From JAFEDN01 sp963818985 (GTDB lineage Bacteria > Pseudomonadota > Gammaproteobacteria > Coxiellales > Coxiellaceae), in the NCBI GenBank assembly GCA_963818985.1, contig CAWFUJ010000008.1, positions 186,001 through 250,000 of the forward strand: 64,000 nt of DNA, written 5' to 3'. The translations under genes were made by a program, and so were the position numbers. The notes below the pieces were generated by a model. That model saw only the letters and a program-made list of their open reading frames with translations. It was not told the origin of the DNA and did no database searches. Shown one piece after another: positions 49,902 through 59,111 of this stretch. Positions within the stretch are counted from its first letter, which is position 1. Every line of letters begins with the position of its first letter.

Positions 49902-50246
49902 TTCCTAGCGCCATTGATGTCATTAGCACCAGGGCCTACTAAAAATAATCCCCACGGGGAAATTTCATTCGGTTCCAAAAGCCGTCCCAAGGGATTTTGT
50001 GAATGAATTTTTTAGCAATTCAGCATTTTGTGGATTGTTCCATACCGGAGTACACTTTGCGGCAAACCGCTCCGTTTAATTTTTTCGGACTCACATTCCG
50101 GCAAAATTATGGCAAAGTTTTTGGAGGTTTTGAAAAGTGGTTATAAGCCTTTCGCATCCCCGGGATTTCTGACAAGTGTTGACCCTTACTCGAAAAATTA
50201 ATTAATATAAATACTCATCCTTGCATAGTGAATTACTTAGGAATTT
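49902..50246 (+). promoter_or_regulatory. Spacer with promoter of the GDSL lipase gene
   Basis: The 345-base spacer holds no gene I can support. TTGACC (50179-50184) and TAATAT (50203-50208) with an 18-base spacer lie about 40 bases before the lipase start. Confidence 0.5.
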
Positions 50247-51257
50247 ATGAAAAATATTAAAAATCTATTGAGCATCATCCTACTTTCATTGAGCTGCTGG
50301 AATTTAGCAGCCGCCAACAGGCAAGTTAACGCACCCACTCCTGTTTATGAACGCATGATTGTATTTGGAGACAGCTATTCGGATAATGGCAATGTCTACC
50401 GATTAACTCGTGGTAAGTATCCCAATGCCATCCGCTATTTCCAGGGTCGTTTTAGCGACGGCCCGGTATGGACAGAATATCTGGCCAGAGATTTTCATCT
50501 TAATCCCGATGATCGAAATCAGTTTATTAACTATGCGTATGGTCAGGCTAAAGTATTAGCCCCGGCAAGTATTACAGTCGGCGGTCACCCTGATAAGAAT
50601 TACGTCATTCCCAGTTTGTCGCAACAAATTAATACTTTTTTAAAACAGCATAAAAATTTTAATGAAAAAGATATCGTGGTGGTATTTATAGCAGCTAACG
50701 ATTTTTTTGATATACCTAATCATCAGGCGCAACTTTTTTTCAAAAACATAGCGGATGAAGAAGCTAAGCAAATCGATCGCTTGATTCAAGCAGGGGCTCG
50801 ACATATCATCGTGCTCAATGGCCGTGAAGTGACGCGCTCACCACTGGCGACAATAGTGGCTGAAAAAAATGTCGCCCCTGGCAGGAAAGATTTAGCCAAT
50901 CAGTTTATTAAAAATAGGCAAGGATTAATTCAGATCTACAATAATAATTTAGCTAGGAATTTACAGGCGAAACCACCGGTTTTTATTTACGATACCTATC
51001 AATTCGATCATTCTATCTTAACAAAAATTGACCACGGTGGATTTCATTATAAAATGCACTCAACTCTTGCTGTCATGCAGTACGCCAATACCAGTTGCTA
51101 TCAAAATAATCAGGGGGATTATCAAAATATAGCTGGAGCGGTCTGTAATGATCCGCAGCATTATTTTTTCTATGACCGTATCCACACCACCCGTTTCGTT
51201 AATTATTTATTGGCGCAGGATGTTTTTAAGCAATTTCAGCATTCATTATCTCAATAA
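50247..51257 (+). CDS. Secreted GDSL/SGNH lipase-acyltransferase (PlaA-like)
   Basis: The 336-residue protein has a signal peptide (NLLSIILLSLSCWNLAAA), the GDS block (VFGDSYSDNGN, Ser43), a Gly-containing block (NYAYGQAK), IAANDFFD as block III and DRIHTT as block V with the Asp-x-x-His pair. The family includes Legionella PlaA-type lysophospholipases and GCAT enzymes that act on host lipids. That role is inferred. It lies alone in the island with its own promoter. Confidence 0.88.
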   Translation: MKNIKNLLSIILLSLSCWNLAAANRQVNAPTPVYERMIVFGDSYSDNGNVYRLTRGKYPNAIRYFQGRFSDGPVWTEYLARDFHLNPDDRNQFINYAYGQAKVLAPASITVGGHPDKNYVIPSLSQQINTFLKQHKNFNEKDIVVVFIAANDFFDIPNHQAQLFFKNIADEEAKQIDRLIQAGARHIIVLNGREVTRSPLATIVAEKNVAPGRKDLANQFIKNRQGLIQIYNNNLARNLQAKPPVFIYDTYQFDHSILTKIDHGGFHYKMHSTLAVMQYANTSCYQNNQGDYQNIAGAVCNDPQHYFFYDRIHTTRFVNYLLAQDVFKQFQHSLSQ

Positions 51258-51299
51258 AATGGGTGTAGTCTGCCAACCGAAATACTTCCAGGTCCGCAA

Positions 51300-51445
51300 A
51301 AATTGACCCTGACTCAGGAAATCATTAGTTTGCCGAATGACTTAGGGAAAAGAATATCAGGAGACTCGTTAATAGTATAAATCAAATGCCGATATGGTTA
51401 GCAAATATTGTCCAGAAATACGCAAGGTTAAATCAACGTGGCTGA
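51300..51445 (+). pseudogene. AbiEi/DUF6088-like antitoxin, C-terminal remnant
   Basis: One frame reads LTQEIISLPNDLGKRISGDS, then after a stop and frame change MPIWLANIVQKYARLNQRG to TGA 51443-51445. The pattern (LP-L, MP-WL, IV-KYA) resembles the C-terminus of AbiEi-type antitoxins. The stop overlaps the toxin-like start at 51438, as in intact AbiE pairs. The assignment is by context and weak motifs. Confidence 0.45.
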
Positions 51446-51620
51446 GCAATTTTTCAAACTCGGTGCGATAGACCAAAAAGAAATCATTAATTCATTGTCT
51501 TCACAAATAGGACTCACTCCTCAAGTCATTGAAAAAGATATTTGGGTTTGTTGGGTATTAGATAAATTGTTTAGTATGGTGGTACATCTCTTTCCAAAGG
51601 CTCGACAGAAAGAGGGTTAA
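51438..51620 (+). pseudogene. AbiEii/AbiGii-type nucleotidyltransferase toxin, N-terminal remnant
   Basis: GTG 51438 starts a frame with LTPQVIEKDIWVCWVLDKLF, the typical N-terminus of AbiEii toxins. In the next frame GGTSLSKG follows directly, the nucleotidyltransferase motif that should lie a few residues on. The rest of the roughly 300-residue toxin is absent. This is a dead type IV toxin-antitoxin or phage-defence locus. Confidence 0.65.
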
Positions 51621-51812
51621 ATATCATCCCTTACTAAAAATTATTATGATTTACGGCGTCCAGAACTTAGCCATGAATGCATACCTAGTGACCAGCAACG
51701 CCTAAATGGAGATGGTGAAAAACCGACTTTGTGGGAGGACTGTGAAAATAGAGGCGGTACACACGTAATTTTTAGTAGTAATACAAAAACCAATAGTACA
51801 AAAAAACGTTAA
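51621..51812 (+). pseudogene. Unrecognised open fragment
   Basis: Sixty-three codons are open (LTKNYYDLRRPELSHECIP, later GDGEKPTLWEDCENRGGTH) without a start codon or ribosome site. It does not look like AbiE. It may be the tail of another lost gene. 51813-52047 shows nothing. Confidence 0.25.
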
Positions 51813-52047
51813 GCTTTAAATTGCATTAAAGACTTCAGACCAGATTAACTCGCAAACTTGAAGGCTGAAGATGAATACAATCAGTTGCTAATCTAATTAG
51901 CCAATAAAGCTGAAAATCGTTTTATTAACTAAATTTTCCCTGTTATTATTTAACTTGTTCTCAATGATATCAGCTACATTTTTTAAGCCTTTAATTAGTA
52001 GCAATCCTTAAGTATTATTGGGCAAAAAGATGTGCGGAGATGAAAGG

Positions 52048-52935
52048 ATGGAAAGTTTTATTTCCCTCAAACCCAAAACTGATTTATTTCTGCAATTGAA
52101 AGATGGACGGCGCTTGGGTTTTGCAGAATATGGCGCCCCAAATGGTAAACCGGTTTTATTTTTTCATGGACTCACTGGAAATAGATTTGACGTAGTTCTA
52201 GTTCATCAAGCAGCGCTTGCAAATGATTGTCGACTGATTAGTATTGACAGACCCGGAGTTGGAATTTCTTCCATAGATAAAAAACGGAGCATCCTTTCAT
52301 GGGTAGATGATATTGAAGCGTTGACAGACTACTTGAGAATTAAAAAGTTTTCAATCATTGGCCATTCGGGTGGTGCGCCATTTGCTGTCGCCTGCACATA
52401 TAAAATGTCTGATCAGTTAAATGGCGTTGCTATTGTTGCTGGGATAGGTCCTGTTGAAATTCCTGAAGTACTAGCCAGTTTGTCTAAAGGAAAACGATTT
52501 CTAAATAATGCAATTAATACTATGCCCTGGATTGCTAACTGCATGATGAAACTGACATCAATAATGTTTAAAAATCCTAAATTGCTAAAATACGGACTAA
52601 AACAAATGCCTGAAGTGGATGTTCTTGCGTTGCAATCCCAGGAGAGTCATGAAGAGTTGGCGGCGAGAATGATGGAAACATTTAGACAGGGTATTATCGG
52701 TGCATCTCAGGATATGCAATTAATACTCAAGCCATGGGGATTTAATCTCACTAAAATCAAATTAAAATGTCTAATCACCATTTGGCAAGGCGGTTTGGAC
52801 AAACAAGTTCCCGCAGAACACGCAGAAATCTATGCACGGCTACTCCCCAACGCAACATTACACTTTTTTAAGCAGGAAGGACATATCTCTTTGCTGACAA
52901 ACAAAGGAAAAGAAATTTTACAAAGTATTTGTTGA
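52048..52935 (+). CDS. Alpha/beta hydrolase
   Basis: The 295-residue protein has the oxyanion-hole motif FFHGLTGNRFD, the nucleophile elbow GHSGGAP, a late Asp (WQGGLDKQVP) and His (FKQEGHISLL). There is no signal peptide. ATG 52048 has GGAG eight bases upstream; earlier starts at 52018 and 52030 lack one. The substrate is unknown. It is the last intact gene of the island. Confidence 0.85.
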   Translation: MESFISLKPKTDLFLQLKDGRRLGFAEYGAPNGKPVLFFHGLTGNRFDVVLVHQAALANDCRLISIDRPGVGISSIDKKRSILSWVDDIEALTDYLRIKKFSIIGHSGGAPFAVACTYKMSDQLNGVAIVAGIGPVEIPEVLASLSKGKRFLNNAINTMPWIANCMMKLTSIMFKNPKLLKYGLKQMPEVDVLALQSQESHEELAARMMETFRQGIIGASQDMQLILKPWGFNLTKIKLKCLITIWQGGLDKQVPAEHAEIYARLLPNATLHFFKQEGHISLLTNKGKEILQSIC

Positions 52936-53146
52936 AGACTGATTCGCCAATTTGCACCGCCGTTATAATTATTTTGGCATTTCCTTTTTTGAGATCGGTA
53001 TGGAACTTATCAGTTTTCCTTATTTTGTCTATTCCGTATTGACTGATAGTAACATTTTGGTTAAGTTGGGTGATCAGCTCAGGATTTATAGAGTCTTTTA
53101 CGTATTTAGAAGAGCATCTTAAATATCTCTCTTCTACAAGAAAATC
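52925..53146 (-). pseudogene. Unrecognised reverse-strand remnant at the island end
   Basis: A reverse frame without a start reads PLDFLVEERYLRCSSKYVKD, later PELITQLNQNVTISQYGIDK and KKGNAKIIITAVQ, and runs into the end of the hydrolase gene. It looks like coding sequence cut at both ends. No family is recognised. 53147-53295 holds nothing else. Confidence 0.25.
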
Positions 53147-53295
53147 TAGGGGTCACGTGGGGTCACAATTTAAGTATTTTTGAAATAATTATACAAATTG
53201 TGAAGGGGCGCCCATTTTATATATTAACAATTAAAAACAAAAAGTTATAATAATATTGCGAAGCTCAACATCAAGAATGATCCATCAGGGGAACT

Positions 53296-53339
53296 GACTG
53301 AAAATCCTTGTGTCCCCAGTTCAATTCTGGGTCTGGCCA
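53296..53339 (+). repeat. Right attachment repeat (att), copy of tRNA-Phe 3' half
   Basis: This is an exact 44-base copy of tRNA-Phe 41116-41159 (GACTGAAAATCC to TCTGGCCA). The 5' half of the tRNA is absent, so it is not a functional tRNA gene. It marks the distal island edge. Confidence 0.88.
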
Positions 53340-53345
53340 TATGTT

Positions 53346-54657
53346 TTATTTCAATGTGGTTGTCATGTTGACATCCACTGGCTGTATCTCAAGTGGGTTA
53401 ACAAAACTACCAATAGTATACGCTGCAAAAGCGCCTAGTTGACCGGCCAGCGAGCCAAGGCTTAATCCCTTTACCCCCGCACGTATGCGAGGCCCTGGAT
53501 CGTAAAGATTGGATTTTCCCAGAGCCCAATCAACTGAAGCTAAACCACACACTACTAATCCAGTGAGTACTGGGCTGAAGGGCATTATTGCACCCAGTCC
53601 AATACCTAACATCCCAGCTGCAGCAAGATCAGTTTTATTAGTATAATGAATAGATGGCAGCACTTTATCGGCAGAGTGTGCCGACATACCCATTCTTTCA
53701 GCTTGCTTTACATCGCCCGGCCACTGACTAATCACACAGATTTGATCTAGAGGAATCTCTTTAGTTTTTAGATGATTACTTAATGTCCTAATTAAGTAAT
53801 CCGTCCGCAGGGGTTTTACATCAGGAATAAAAGACTGTTCTTGTCCAGGTAACTTAAATTGTTGATATCGATACGAAACATCCAGATAAACTGGCTTACC
53901 GTTTATCCGACCAATCAATAAAGCAGGGGTGTCGCTACCATGCTCTATTTTATCGGGATGAAAAAAGATTAATGGGTAGCGCCGGTAAAGATAGAGCATG
54001 AGTCGATACATATCCATTTCATTGCTATTAGACATGATTCGGGTTTCTACAATTTTAGACCCAGGTTTTCCGCTCTCATCTATGATCGTCTCCATCCGTT
54101 TTATAAAGTCCTTACCGTATTTTTCATTTTCATCATAAGGTCTAATACGACAACCCCAAGCATCTTCAATCAAGGCAAAATGAAATATCTTTATTATCCA
54201 GCTCCTCTTCTGAGGAAATTTTTTTACCGTGCAAACACAAATACAGCTCTCGCTGGGCAAATATCCTTTGCTTAACTTGATTAGGGTAATTAATTTCTGC
54301 AAGTTTTGGAAAAAAATCCTCTAACAAGCTGTTAACGAATAGGTTTGTTGCTGCAAACGGAGCTGTTTCCATTTTCTGTTCATGTGACCCAAGCTTATAA
54401 TTTCCAATAAGGCGTTCCAAACTTGATCGGATTGTTCTCACTTCATCCAAAGCAATTAGCATGCGCTTATCCATCAGCATTGACCAATTGTTTTGGTTAT
54501 TAAATAATTTTAGCAATTCTTCATCAGTTAACTTACTTTCAGATAAAATTTTTAGAAAGGCAAACTGCCATAGCGAGGTACCTTCTTTTTCTGAGTGATG
54601 TAATGCTGATGCATTCACAATCAGCGCTTTAATTTTATTCATTTGAATTCCGCGCAT
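53346..54657 (-). pseudogene. Unknown protein with hydrophobic C-terminal region, one frameshift
   Basis: The N-terminal frame (ATG 54657 or 54642) reads NKIKALIVNASALHHSEKEG to LDNKDISFC. Near 54185 the frame changes to IFHFALIEDAWGCRIRPYDE and continues to 53346. One added A restores about 437 residues. The C-terminal part has a Gly/Ala-rich hydrophobic pair of segments (AAGMLGIGLGAIMPFSPVLT, GLVVCGLASVDWALG). I do not recognise the family. It ends seven bases from the island edge. Confidence 0.55.
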
Positions 54658-54957
54658 ATAAAACCTCTTATTTTATTAAAAAGCGAAAGGCAACTTTTAT
54701 AACCATATTTGCTGCTCCTGGCTAAGGTCAAATTGTATCAATTATTTCTTCGCAGGATAAGGGGCTAATATTATTTTTTGCTCATGCCGTAACCCTACCC
54801 TATTCTTAACTTTAGTAAAGCTATACGCTGATTATGCTCGAAAAATACTTTCGATAAGTCACCCATTAAAGTGGTATGATTTCACTACCTCTGCTTTTCG
54901 GGCATAATTGAGGATTAATAGTTTTACGGTCAACAATCATATGTATAAGGAGGTACT
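54658..54957 (+). other. Gene-free spacer upstream of amtB
   Basis: The 300-base spacer holds no gene. A near-perfect AAGGAGGT lies four bases before the amtB ATG. I see no clear sigma-54 site (GG-N10-GC with TTGC), although amtB genes often use one. Confidence 0.4.
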
Positions 54958-56190
54958 ATGTTTAACAGTGGGGATACTTCTTGGTTATTGCTCTCATCAG
55001 CCTGGGTGTTATTAATGACGCCTGGAGTTGCATTTTTCTATTCAGGCCTGGTTTCAACGCGTAGTGTCATTAATACCATTAATATGAGCTTCATCTGTTT
55101 AGCTGTTATTCCTTTATTATGGGCTTTAATTGAATTTAGTTTGGCTTTTTCAACTGGAAATATTTTTATTGGAAACCTTCATTGGATAGGACTAAAAGAA
55201 ATCAGCATTTCCACCCAAAATAACACGGCTAAAGTTCCTCAATATGCTTTTATAGTCTTTCAAATGATGTTTGCTGTTATCGCTCCTGCTTTGATCTCAG
55301 GCGCTATTGTGGGACGAATGAAATTCAAAGCGTATGTAATTTTTATTATTTTATGGAGCTTATTCATCTACACGCCTGTTGCCCATTGGGTATGGGGGCC
55401 AGATGGCTGGATTGCAAAATTAGGTGCGATTGATTTTGCAGGAGGAACAGTTGTCCACGTTAATGCTGGATTTGCAGCGCTTGTTGCTGCCATTATTTTA
55501 GGACCTAGATTAGCTACCAATGAAAATATTCATGAAGTCCCTCATAATATTCCATTTGTTATCTTAGGTTCATCTTTACTATGGTTTGGCTGGTATGGGT
55601 TTAATGCCGGTTCTGCCTTAACGGCTGATGGACTGGCCAGTGTGTCATTTGTCACCACCACATTGGCTGCATCCGCATCTATTTTCACCTGGACAATATT
55701 GTCTTGGCTAAGAGGACACCCATCTTCTGCAATTGGCAAAGCCTGTTCTGCTGTTATCGGATTAGTGACAATTACCCCCGCTGCCGGCTATGTAACACCG
55801 ATGGGAGCCATATTAATTGGCTGTGTGGGCGCGACGGTATGTTACTACTTCATGTCATACAGAAGTAAATTGCTTAGAAAAATTGATGATACTTTGGATG
55901 TCTTCATCTGTCATGGAATAGCAGGAGTAACAGGATCCATTATGACTGGGCTTCTGGCCACTAAAAACATCAATGCAGCAGGTCCTAATGGTCTTTTTTA
56001 TGGAAATCCGCAGCTAGTAGTAAAGCAATTAATAGCAGTGGGCGCCACCATATTAATGACTGTTGTGGGAACCGCTTTAATATTGTATTTTTTGAAAACT
56101 TTTATGCATATTCGTCCAAATCCAGAAGAAGAAGCACAAGGTATAGATATCAGTGAGCATGGTGAGAATGCTTATGAGCGTTTGACCTAA
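54958..56190 (+). CDS. amtB: Ammonium transporter AmtB
   Basis: The 410-residue membrane protein has 11 helices, the N-terminal LMTPGVAFFYSGLV signature, and the two pore histidine regions AGGTVVHVNAGFAALVA (about 160) and ICHGIAGVTGS (about 320). It conducts ammonium/ammonia. No glnK gene adjoins it, unlike the usual glnK-amtB operon. Confidence 0.96.
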   Translation: MFNSGDTSWLLLSSAWVLLMTPGVAFFYSGLVSTRSVINTINMSFICLAVIPLLWALIEFSLAFSTGNIFIGNLHWIGLKEISISTQNNTAKVPQYAFIVFQMMFAVIAPALISGAIVGRMKFKAYVIFIILWSLFIYTPVAHWVWGPDGWIAKLGAIDFAGGTVVHVNAGFAALVAAIILGPRLATNENIHEVPHNIPFVILGSSLLWFGWYGFNAGSALTADGLASVSFVTTTLAASASIFTWTILSWLRGHPSSAIGKACSAVIGLVTITPAAGYVTPMGAILIGCVGATVCYYFMSYRSKLLRKIDDTLDVFICHGIAGVTGSIMTGLLATKNINAAGPNGLFYGNPQLVVKQLIAVGATILMTVVGTALILYFLKTFMHIRPNPEEEAQGIDISEHGENAYERLT

Positions 56191-56272
56191 CCGCTCAGCA
56201 CTGATTTGTTGACTCAATTGACCGATATGTGCAAAATGTCTTTGCAAATCTGCTAAATCCGATGAGGCAAAA

Positions 56273-56920
56273 ATGATTAAAATCATATTGACTGACGACC
56301 ACGCTTTAATTCGCCAGGGCATTCGCCACATGCTTCACGATACTAGAGACATCCAAGTAGTGGGTGAAGCCAGCAGCGGCATTGAGACGGTACAATTAGT
56401 TCGAGAATTGCGACCGCAGGTTATCATTTTAGACTTTCAACTTCCAGATATCTCAGGCTTAGAAGTCACTTCTCGCTTACTGCGCGTAGATCCCAATTTA
56501 AAAATTCTGGTGGTTTCATCTGCAGTCAACGATTTATTTCCATTTCGACTTTTAGAAGCAGGCGCGCAAGGGTATTTAACTAAAAATACTTCTAAGGAAG
56601 AATTAATTCGTGGAATCAAAGCAGTGTATGCTAACCAGCGGGTTATCAGTCCAGAAGTAGCCAGCCGTTTAGCTTTAGCAAAAATCGATACCCAATCAAA
56701 ATCTTCTTTTTATCAACTTTCCGATCGAGAAATGGAAGTGATGATGATGGTTATTCGTGGCAATTTTGTTAAAAACATTGCTGAAAAATTATTCTTAAGC
56801 CCTAAAACCGTTCACAGCTATCGTAGCCGAATTTTTGAAAAACTTGCTGTGGACAATGATGTCGCTCTGACTTTAATGGCTATTCGAGAAGGCTTGATTA
56901 CTTTGGAAGAAGCCGGGTAG
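56273..56920 (+). CDS. uvrY: UvrY/GacA/LetA-type response regulator, copy 1
   Basis: The 215-residue protein has a receiver domain (Asp8, Asp9, phospho-acceptor Asp54 in ILDFQLPD, Lys in YLTKN) and a LuxR-type helix-turn-helix (LSDREMEVMMMV, LSPKTVHSYRSRIFEKL). In gammaproteobacteria GacA/UvrY/LetA drives small RNAs that titrate CsrA and controls the switch to virulence or transmission. No sensor kinase lies nearby. It is nearly identical to the copy at 59112-59759, so duplication was recent. It is not next to uvrC, unlike in E. coli. Confidence 0.93.
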   Translation: MIKIILTDDHALIRQGIRHMLHDTRDIQVVGEASSGIETVQLVRELRPQVIILDFQLPDISGLEVTSRLLRVDPNLKILVVSSAVNDLFPFRLLEAGAQGYLTKNTSKEELIRGIKAVYANQRVISPEVASRLALAKIDTQSKSSFYQLSDREMEVMMMVIRGNFVKNIAEKLFLSPKTVHSYRSRIFEKLAVDNDVALTLMAIREGLITLEEAG

Positions 56921-57072
56921 TTAGTCTATTTTGCAGACAGAGGACATCCACACGGGTCTCCATCAACATAATCACTTTGATTAATATCATCAATAGAGAT
57001 GTTGTTAGTAACAATAAAAACGATCTAGTAAAGGATTAAGTATTAATAACGATTTTTTCAGGGATAAATAAC

Positions 57073-58125
57073 ATGTCATTATCAGTCATTCACCAACCGC
57101 ATGATAAATTCATCAAATTATCTTTAGGAGAACCTAGAGTCGCACAGGAATTTTTTACTGAACATCTGCCACCATCCATATTGCAAGTCATGAATCTGGC
57201 TACATTGAAACTGCAAAATCATAGTTTTATCGATGAAAACTATAAAGGCAGTGAAGCGGATGTCATTTATAGTGTCCAGATATCTCATGCAACTGCTTAT
57301 CTATTTTTATTATGCGAACATCAAAGCACGGTAGATCCGTGGATTGCTTTTCGTTTGTGGGTTTATCGGGTACGGCTGATGGAACAGCATTTAAAGCAAC
57401 ATCCTGGACAACCATTGCCCTTAGTCTATCCACTGGTGATTTATACAGGTCATGCCCCCTGGAACGCTACATTAAATATTTTCGAATTATTTGGAAATCA
57501 GCAAGCATTGGCTGAAGAATGGCTTTTCAAATCCTTCCAACTGTTAAATATTCATCAACTGAACGATGAGGATATTCGCCGGCGACAATGGTGTGGATTG
57601 GTTGAATTTGCATTAAAATATAAGCAAGTCCGTGACTTTAGAAAATTTTTGAAGATCTTACTGCCGTGGGTTCGAGAAATTGAACAAAAGGGGGCTTCTG
57701 GCTTTTCTTTAAGTAAAACTGTGCTAAAATACATCCTGGATGGGACCGAAACCCAAGATTTTGATTTATTTGCCAAGAGTATCCAGGAATATTTATCGCC
57801 TGAATTAGGAGAAGAAATTATGACATTGGCTCAAGAATTAATACAACGAGGTCATCGTCAAGGCATTAGCCAAGGCATTAGCCAAGGCATTAGCCAAGGC
57901 ATTAGCCAAGGTATTAGCCAAGGCATTAGCCAAGGCATTAGCCAAGGCATTCATCAGGGCATCCATCAAGGGGGCGTAGCAGTCCTAACTCGGTTATTAA
58001 AGCGCCGTTTTCAGCAAGTACCTTCCTCTTATTTAATCAAGATTGAACAAGCGGATGCGGAAACTCTCCTGTCGTGGAGCGAGAAAATTTTGGAAGCCAA
58101 ATCTCTTGAAGAAGTATTCGAATAA
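57073..58125 (+). CDS. Rpn family recombination-promoting nuclease/putative transposase
   Basis: The 350-residue protein starts HQPHDKFIKLSLGEPRVAQEF, the Rpn/PD-(D/E)XK N-terminus. Presumed catalytic residues are Asp63 (SEADVIYSV) and Glu82-x-Gln84 (CEHQSTVDPW). The C-terminal part carries seven GISQ and two GIHQ repeats (about 264-299) and a final helix (LLSWSEKILEAKSLEEVF). Rpn proteins are DNA endonucleases linked to RecA-independent recombination and phage defence. It lies about 150 bases after the regulator and in the same direction. Confidence 0.9.
   Translation: MSLSVIHQPHDKFIKLSLGEPRVAQEFFTEHLPPSILQVMNLATLKLQNHSFIDENYKGSEADVIYSVQISHATAYLFLLCEHQSTVDPWIAFRLWVYRVRLMEQHLKQHPGQPLPLVYPLVIYTGHAPWNATLNIFELFGNQQALAEEWLFKSFQLLNIHQLNDEDIRRRQWCGLVEFALKYKQVRDFRKFLKILLPWVREIEQKGASGFSLSKTVLKYILDGTETQDFDLFAKSIQEYLSPELGEEIMTLAQELIQRGHRQGISQGISQGISQGISQGISQGISQGISQGIHQGIHQGGVAVLTRLLKRRFQQVPSSYLIKIEQADAETLLSWSEKILEAKSLEEVFE
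57820..58125 (+). CDS. Intragenic RpnS-like small protein inside rpn
   Basis: Inside the rpn frame, ATG 57820 is preceded by AGGAG eight bases away (57807-57811). It would give a 101-residue protein of GISQ repeats plus the C-terminal helix. In E. coli, rpn genes make such intragenic small proteins that block the nuclease. The same ATG and AGGAG are kept in the inverted copy at 58873. Expression is inferred. Confidence 0.6.
   Translation: MTLAQELIQRGHRQGISQGISQGISQGISQGISQGISQGISQGIHQGIHQGGVAVLTRLLKRRFQQVPSSYLIKIEQADAETLLSWSEKILEAKSLEEVFE
57862..57969 (+). repeat. 12-bp tandem repeat encoding GISQ/GIHQ
   Basis: Nine units of the form GGCATTAGCCAA encode seven GISQ and two GIHQ in frame. The inverted copy (58772-58831) has only three GISQ and two GIHQ, so repeat number has changed by slippage since duplication. 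Confidence 0.92.
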
Positions 58126-58201
58126 ATCTCCTTATTAAACCTTATGCGAAAACTCTATTAATTGGAATAAGCTCACCCTATCTGTTTTTACCTCTGAATG
58201 A

Positions 58202-58520
58202 GTGTTGACTCATTTCAAGAAATGTAAGTGATGATGATGGTTATTCGTGGCAATTTTGTTAAAAAAGGCTCGATTACTTTGGAAGAAGCGAGAGGAAATT
58301 CGTTTATTTAAATAAACTCAAATAGTTATCTTAATTTGAGGGGGCACCGCTACAAAAATCCTTTAATTCTTACATCCTTGTAATTGTAACGGTACCCATC
58401 AACATAATCACTTTATTTAATATTATAAACAAGGTTTTTTTGACGATAAATCGTGTAAGAAATTGGAGTATGAAAATTTAGAGCCAAATTTCTTGAAGAA
58501 ATATTCGAATAAATCTCCAC
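58202..58520 (+). pseudogene. Decayed miniature regulator-Rpn copy
   Basis: 58222-58295 matches the regulator (GTGATGATGATGGTTATTCG, GGCAATTTTGTTAAAAA) and then jumps to its last codons (GATTACTTTGGAAGAAGC), an internal deletion. 58391-58420 matches the spacer between regulator and rpn (CCATCAACATAATCACTTT). 58482-58520 matches the rpn end (GCCAAATTTCTTGAAGAA). The order is that of the full module, so it is a third copy with large deletions. Confidence 0.75.
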
Positions 58521-58615
58521 TTCTTTCTGCATATAGATTAACTACCAGCTTCTTTCTTTGTAGGGTGAGCATATTCCAATTAATAGAGTTTTCGCATAAG
58601 GTTTAATAAGGAGAT

Positions 58616-58873
58616 TTATTCGAATACTTCTTCAAGGGATCTGGCTTCCAAAATTTTCTCGCTCCACAACAGGAGGGTTTCCGCATTCGCTTGTTCAAGC
58701 TTGATTAAATAAGAGGAAGGTACTTGCTGAAAACGGCGCTTTAATAACCGAGTGAGGACTGCGACCCATCCTTGATGGATGCCCTGATGAATACCTTGGC
58801 TAATACCTTGACTAATACCTTGACTAATACCTTGACGATGACCTCGTTGTATTAATTCTTGAGCCAATGTCAT
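58616..58873 (-). CDS. Orphan RpnS-like protein from truncated Rpn copy
   Basis: The 85-residue frame starts MTLAQELIQRGHRQG at ATG 58873 with the same AGGAG upstream as the internal start in copy 1. It carries three GISQ and two GIHQ repeats and an intact C-terminal helix. The parent nuclease frame is destroyed while this frame has no stop. If made, it could act on the full Rpn next door. Confidence 0.6.
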   Translation of the reverse strand: MTLAQELIQRGHRQGISQGISQGISQGIHQGIHQGWVAVLTRLLKRRFQQVPSSYLIKLEQANAETLLLWSEKILEARSLEEVFE

Positions 58874-59058
58874 AATTTCTTCTCCTAACTCAGGCGATAA
58901 ATATTCCTAGATACCCTTGGCAAATAAATCAAAATCTTGGGGTTTCGGTCCCATCCAAGACATATTTTAGCACAGTTTTACTTAAAGAAAAGTCAGAAAC
59001 CCCCTTTTGTTCAATTTCTCGAACCCACGCCAGTAAGATCTTCAAAAATTTTCTAAGT
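58616..59058 (-). pseudogene. Rpn copy 2, 5'-truncated and frame-broken
   Basis: Reverse-strand homology to rpn copy 1 begins near 59058 (matching copy 1 at about 57637) and runs to the shared stop at 58616. The nuclease domain is missing. Stops and shifts interrupt the region up to 58874 (an in-frame TAG replaces a Gln codon near 58908). Only the frame from 58873 is intact. Confidence 0.85.
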
Positions 59059-59111
59059 GGTTATCTTGATGGGGACTCGTGTAGATGTCCTCTGTCTGTA
59101 AAATAGACTAA

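Noticed and set aside
53296..53339. Second tRNA-Phe gene
   Set aside because: Only the 3' half is present; no D-arm or 5' acceptor, so it is an attachment-site copy.
57862..57969. CRISPR-like repeat array
   Set aside because: The 12-bp units are contiguous, in frame and encode GISQ; there are no spacers.
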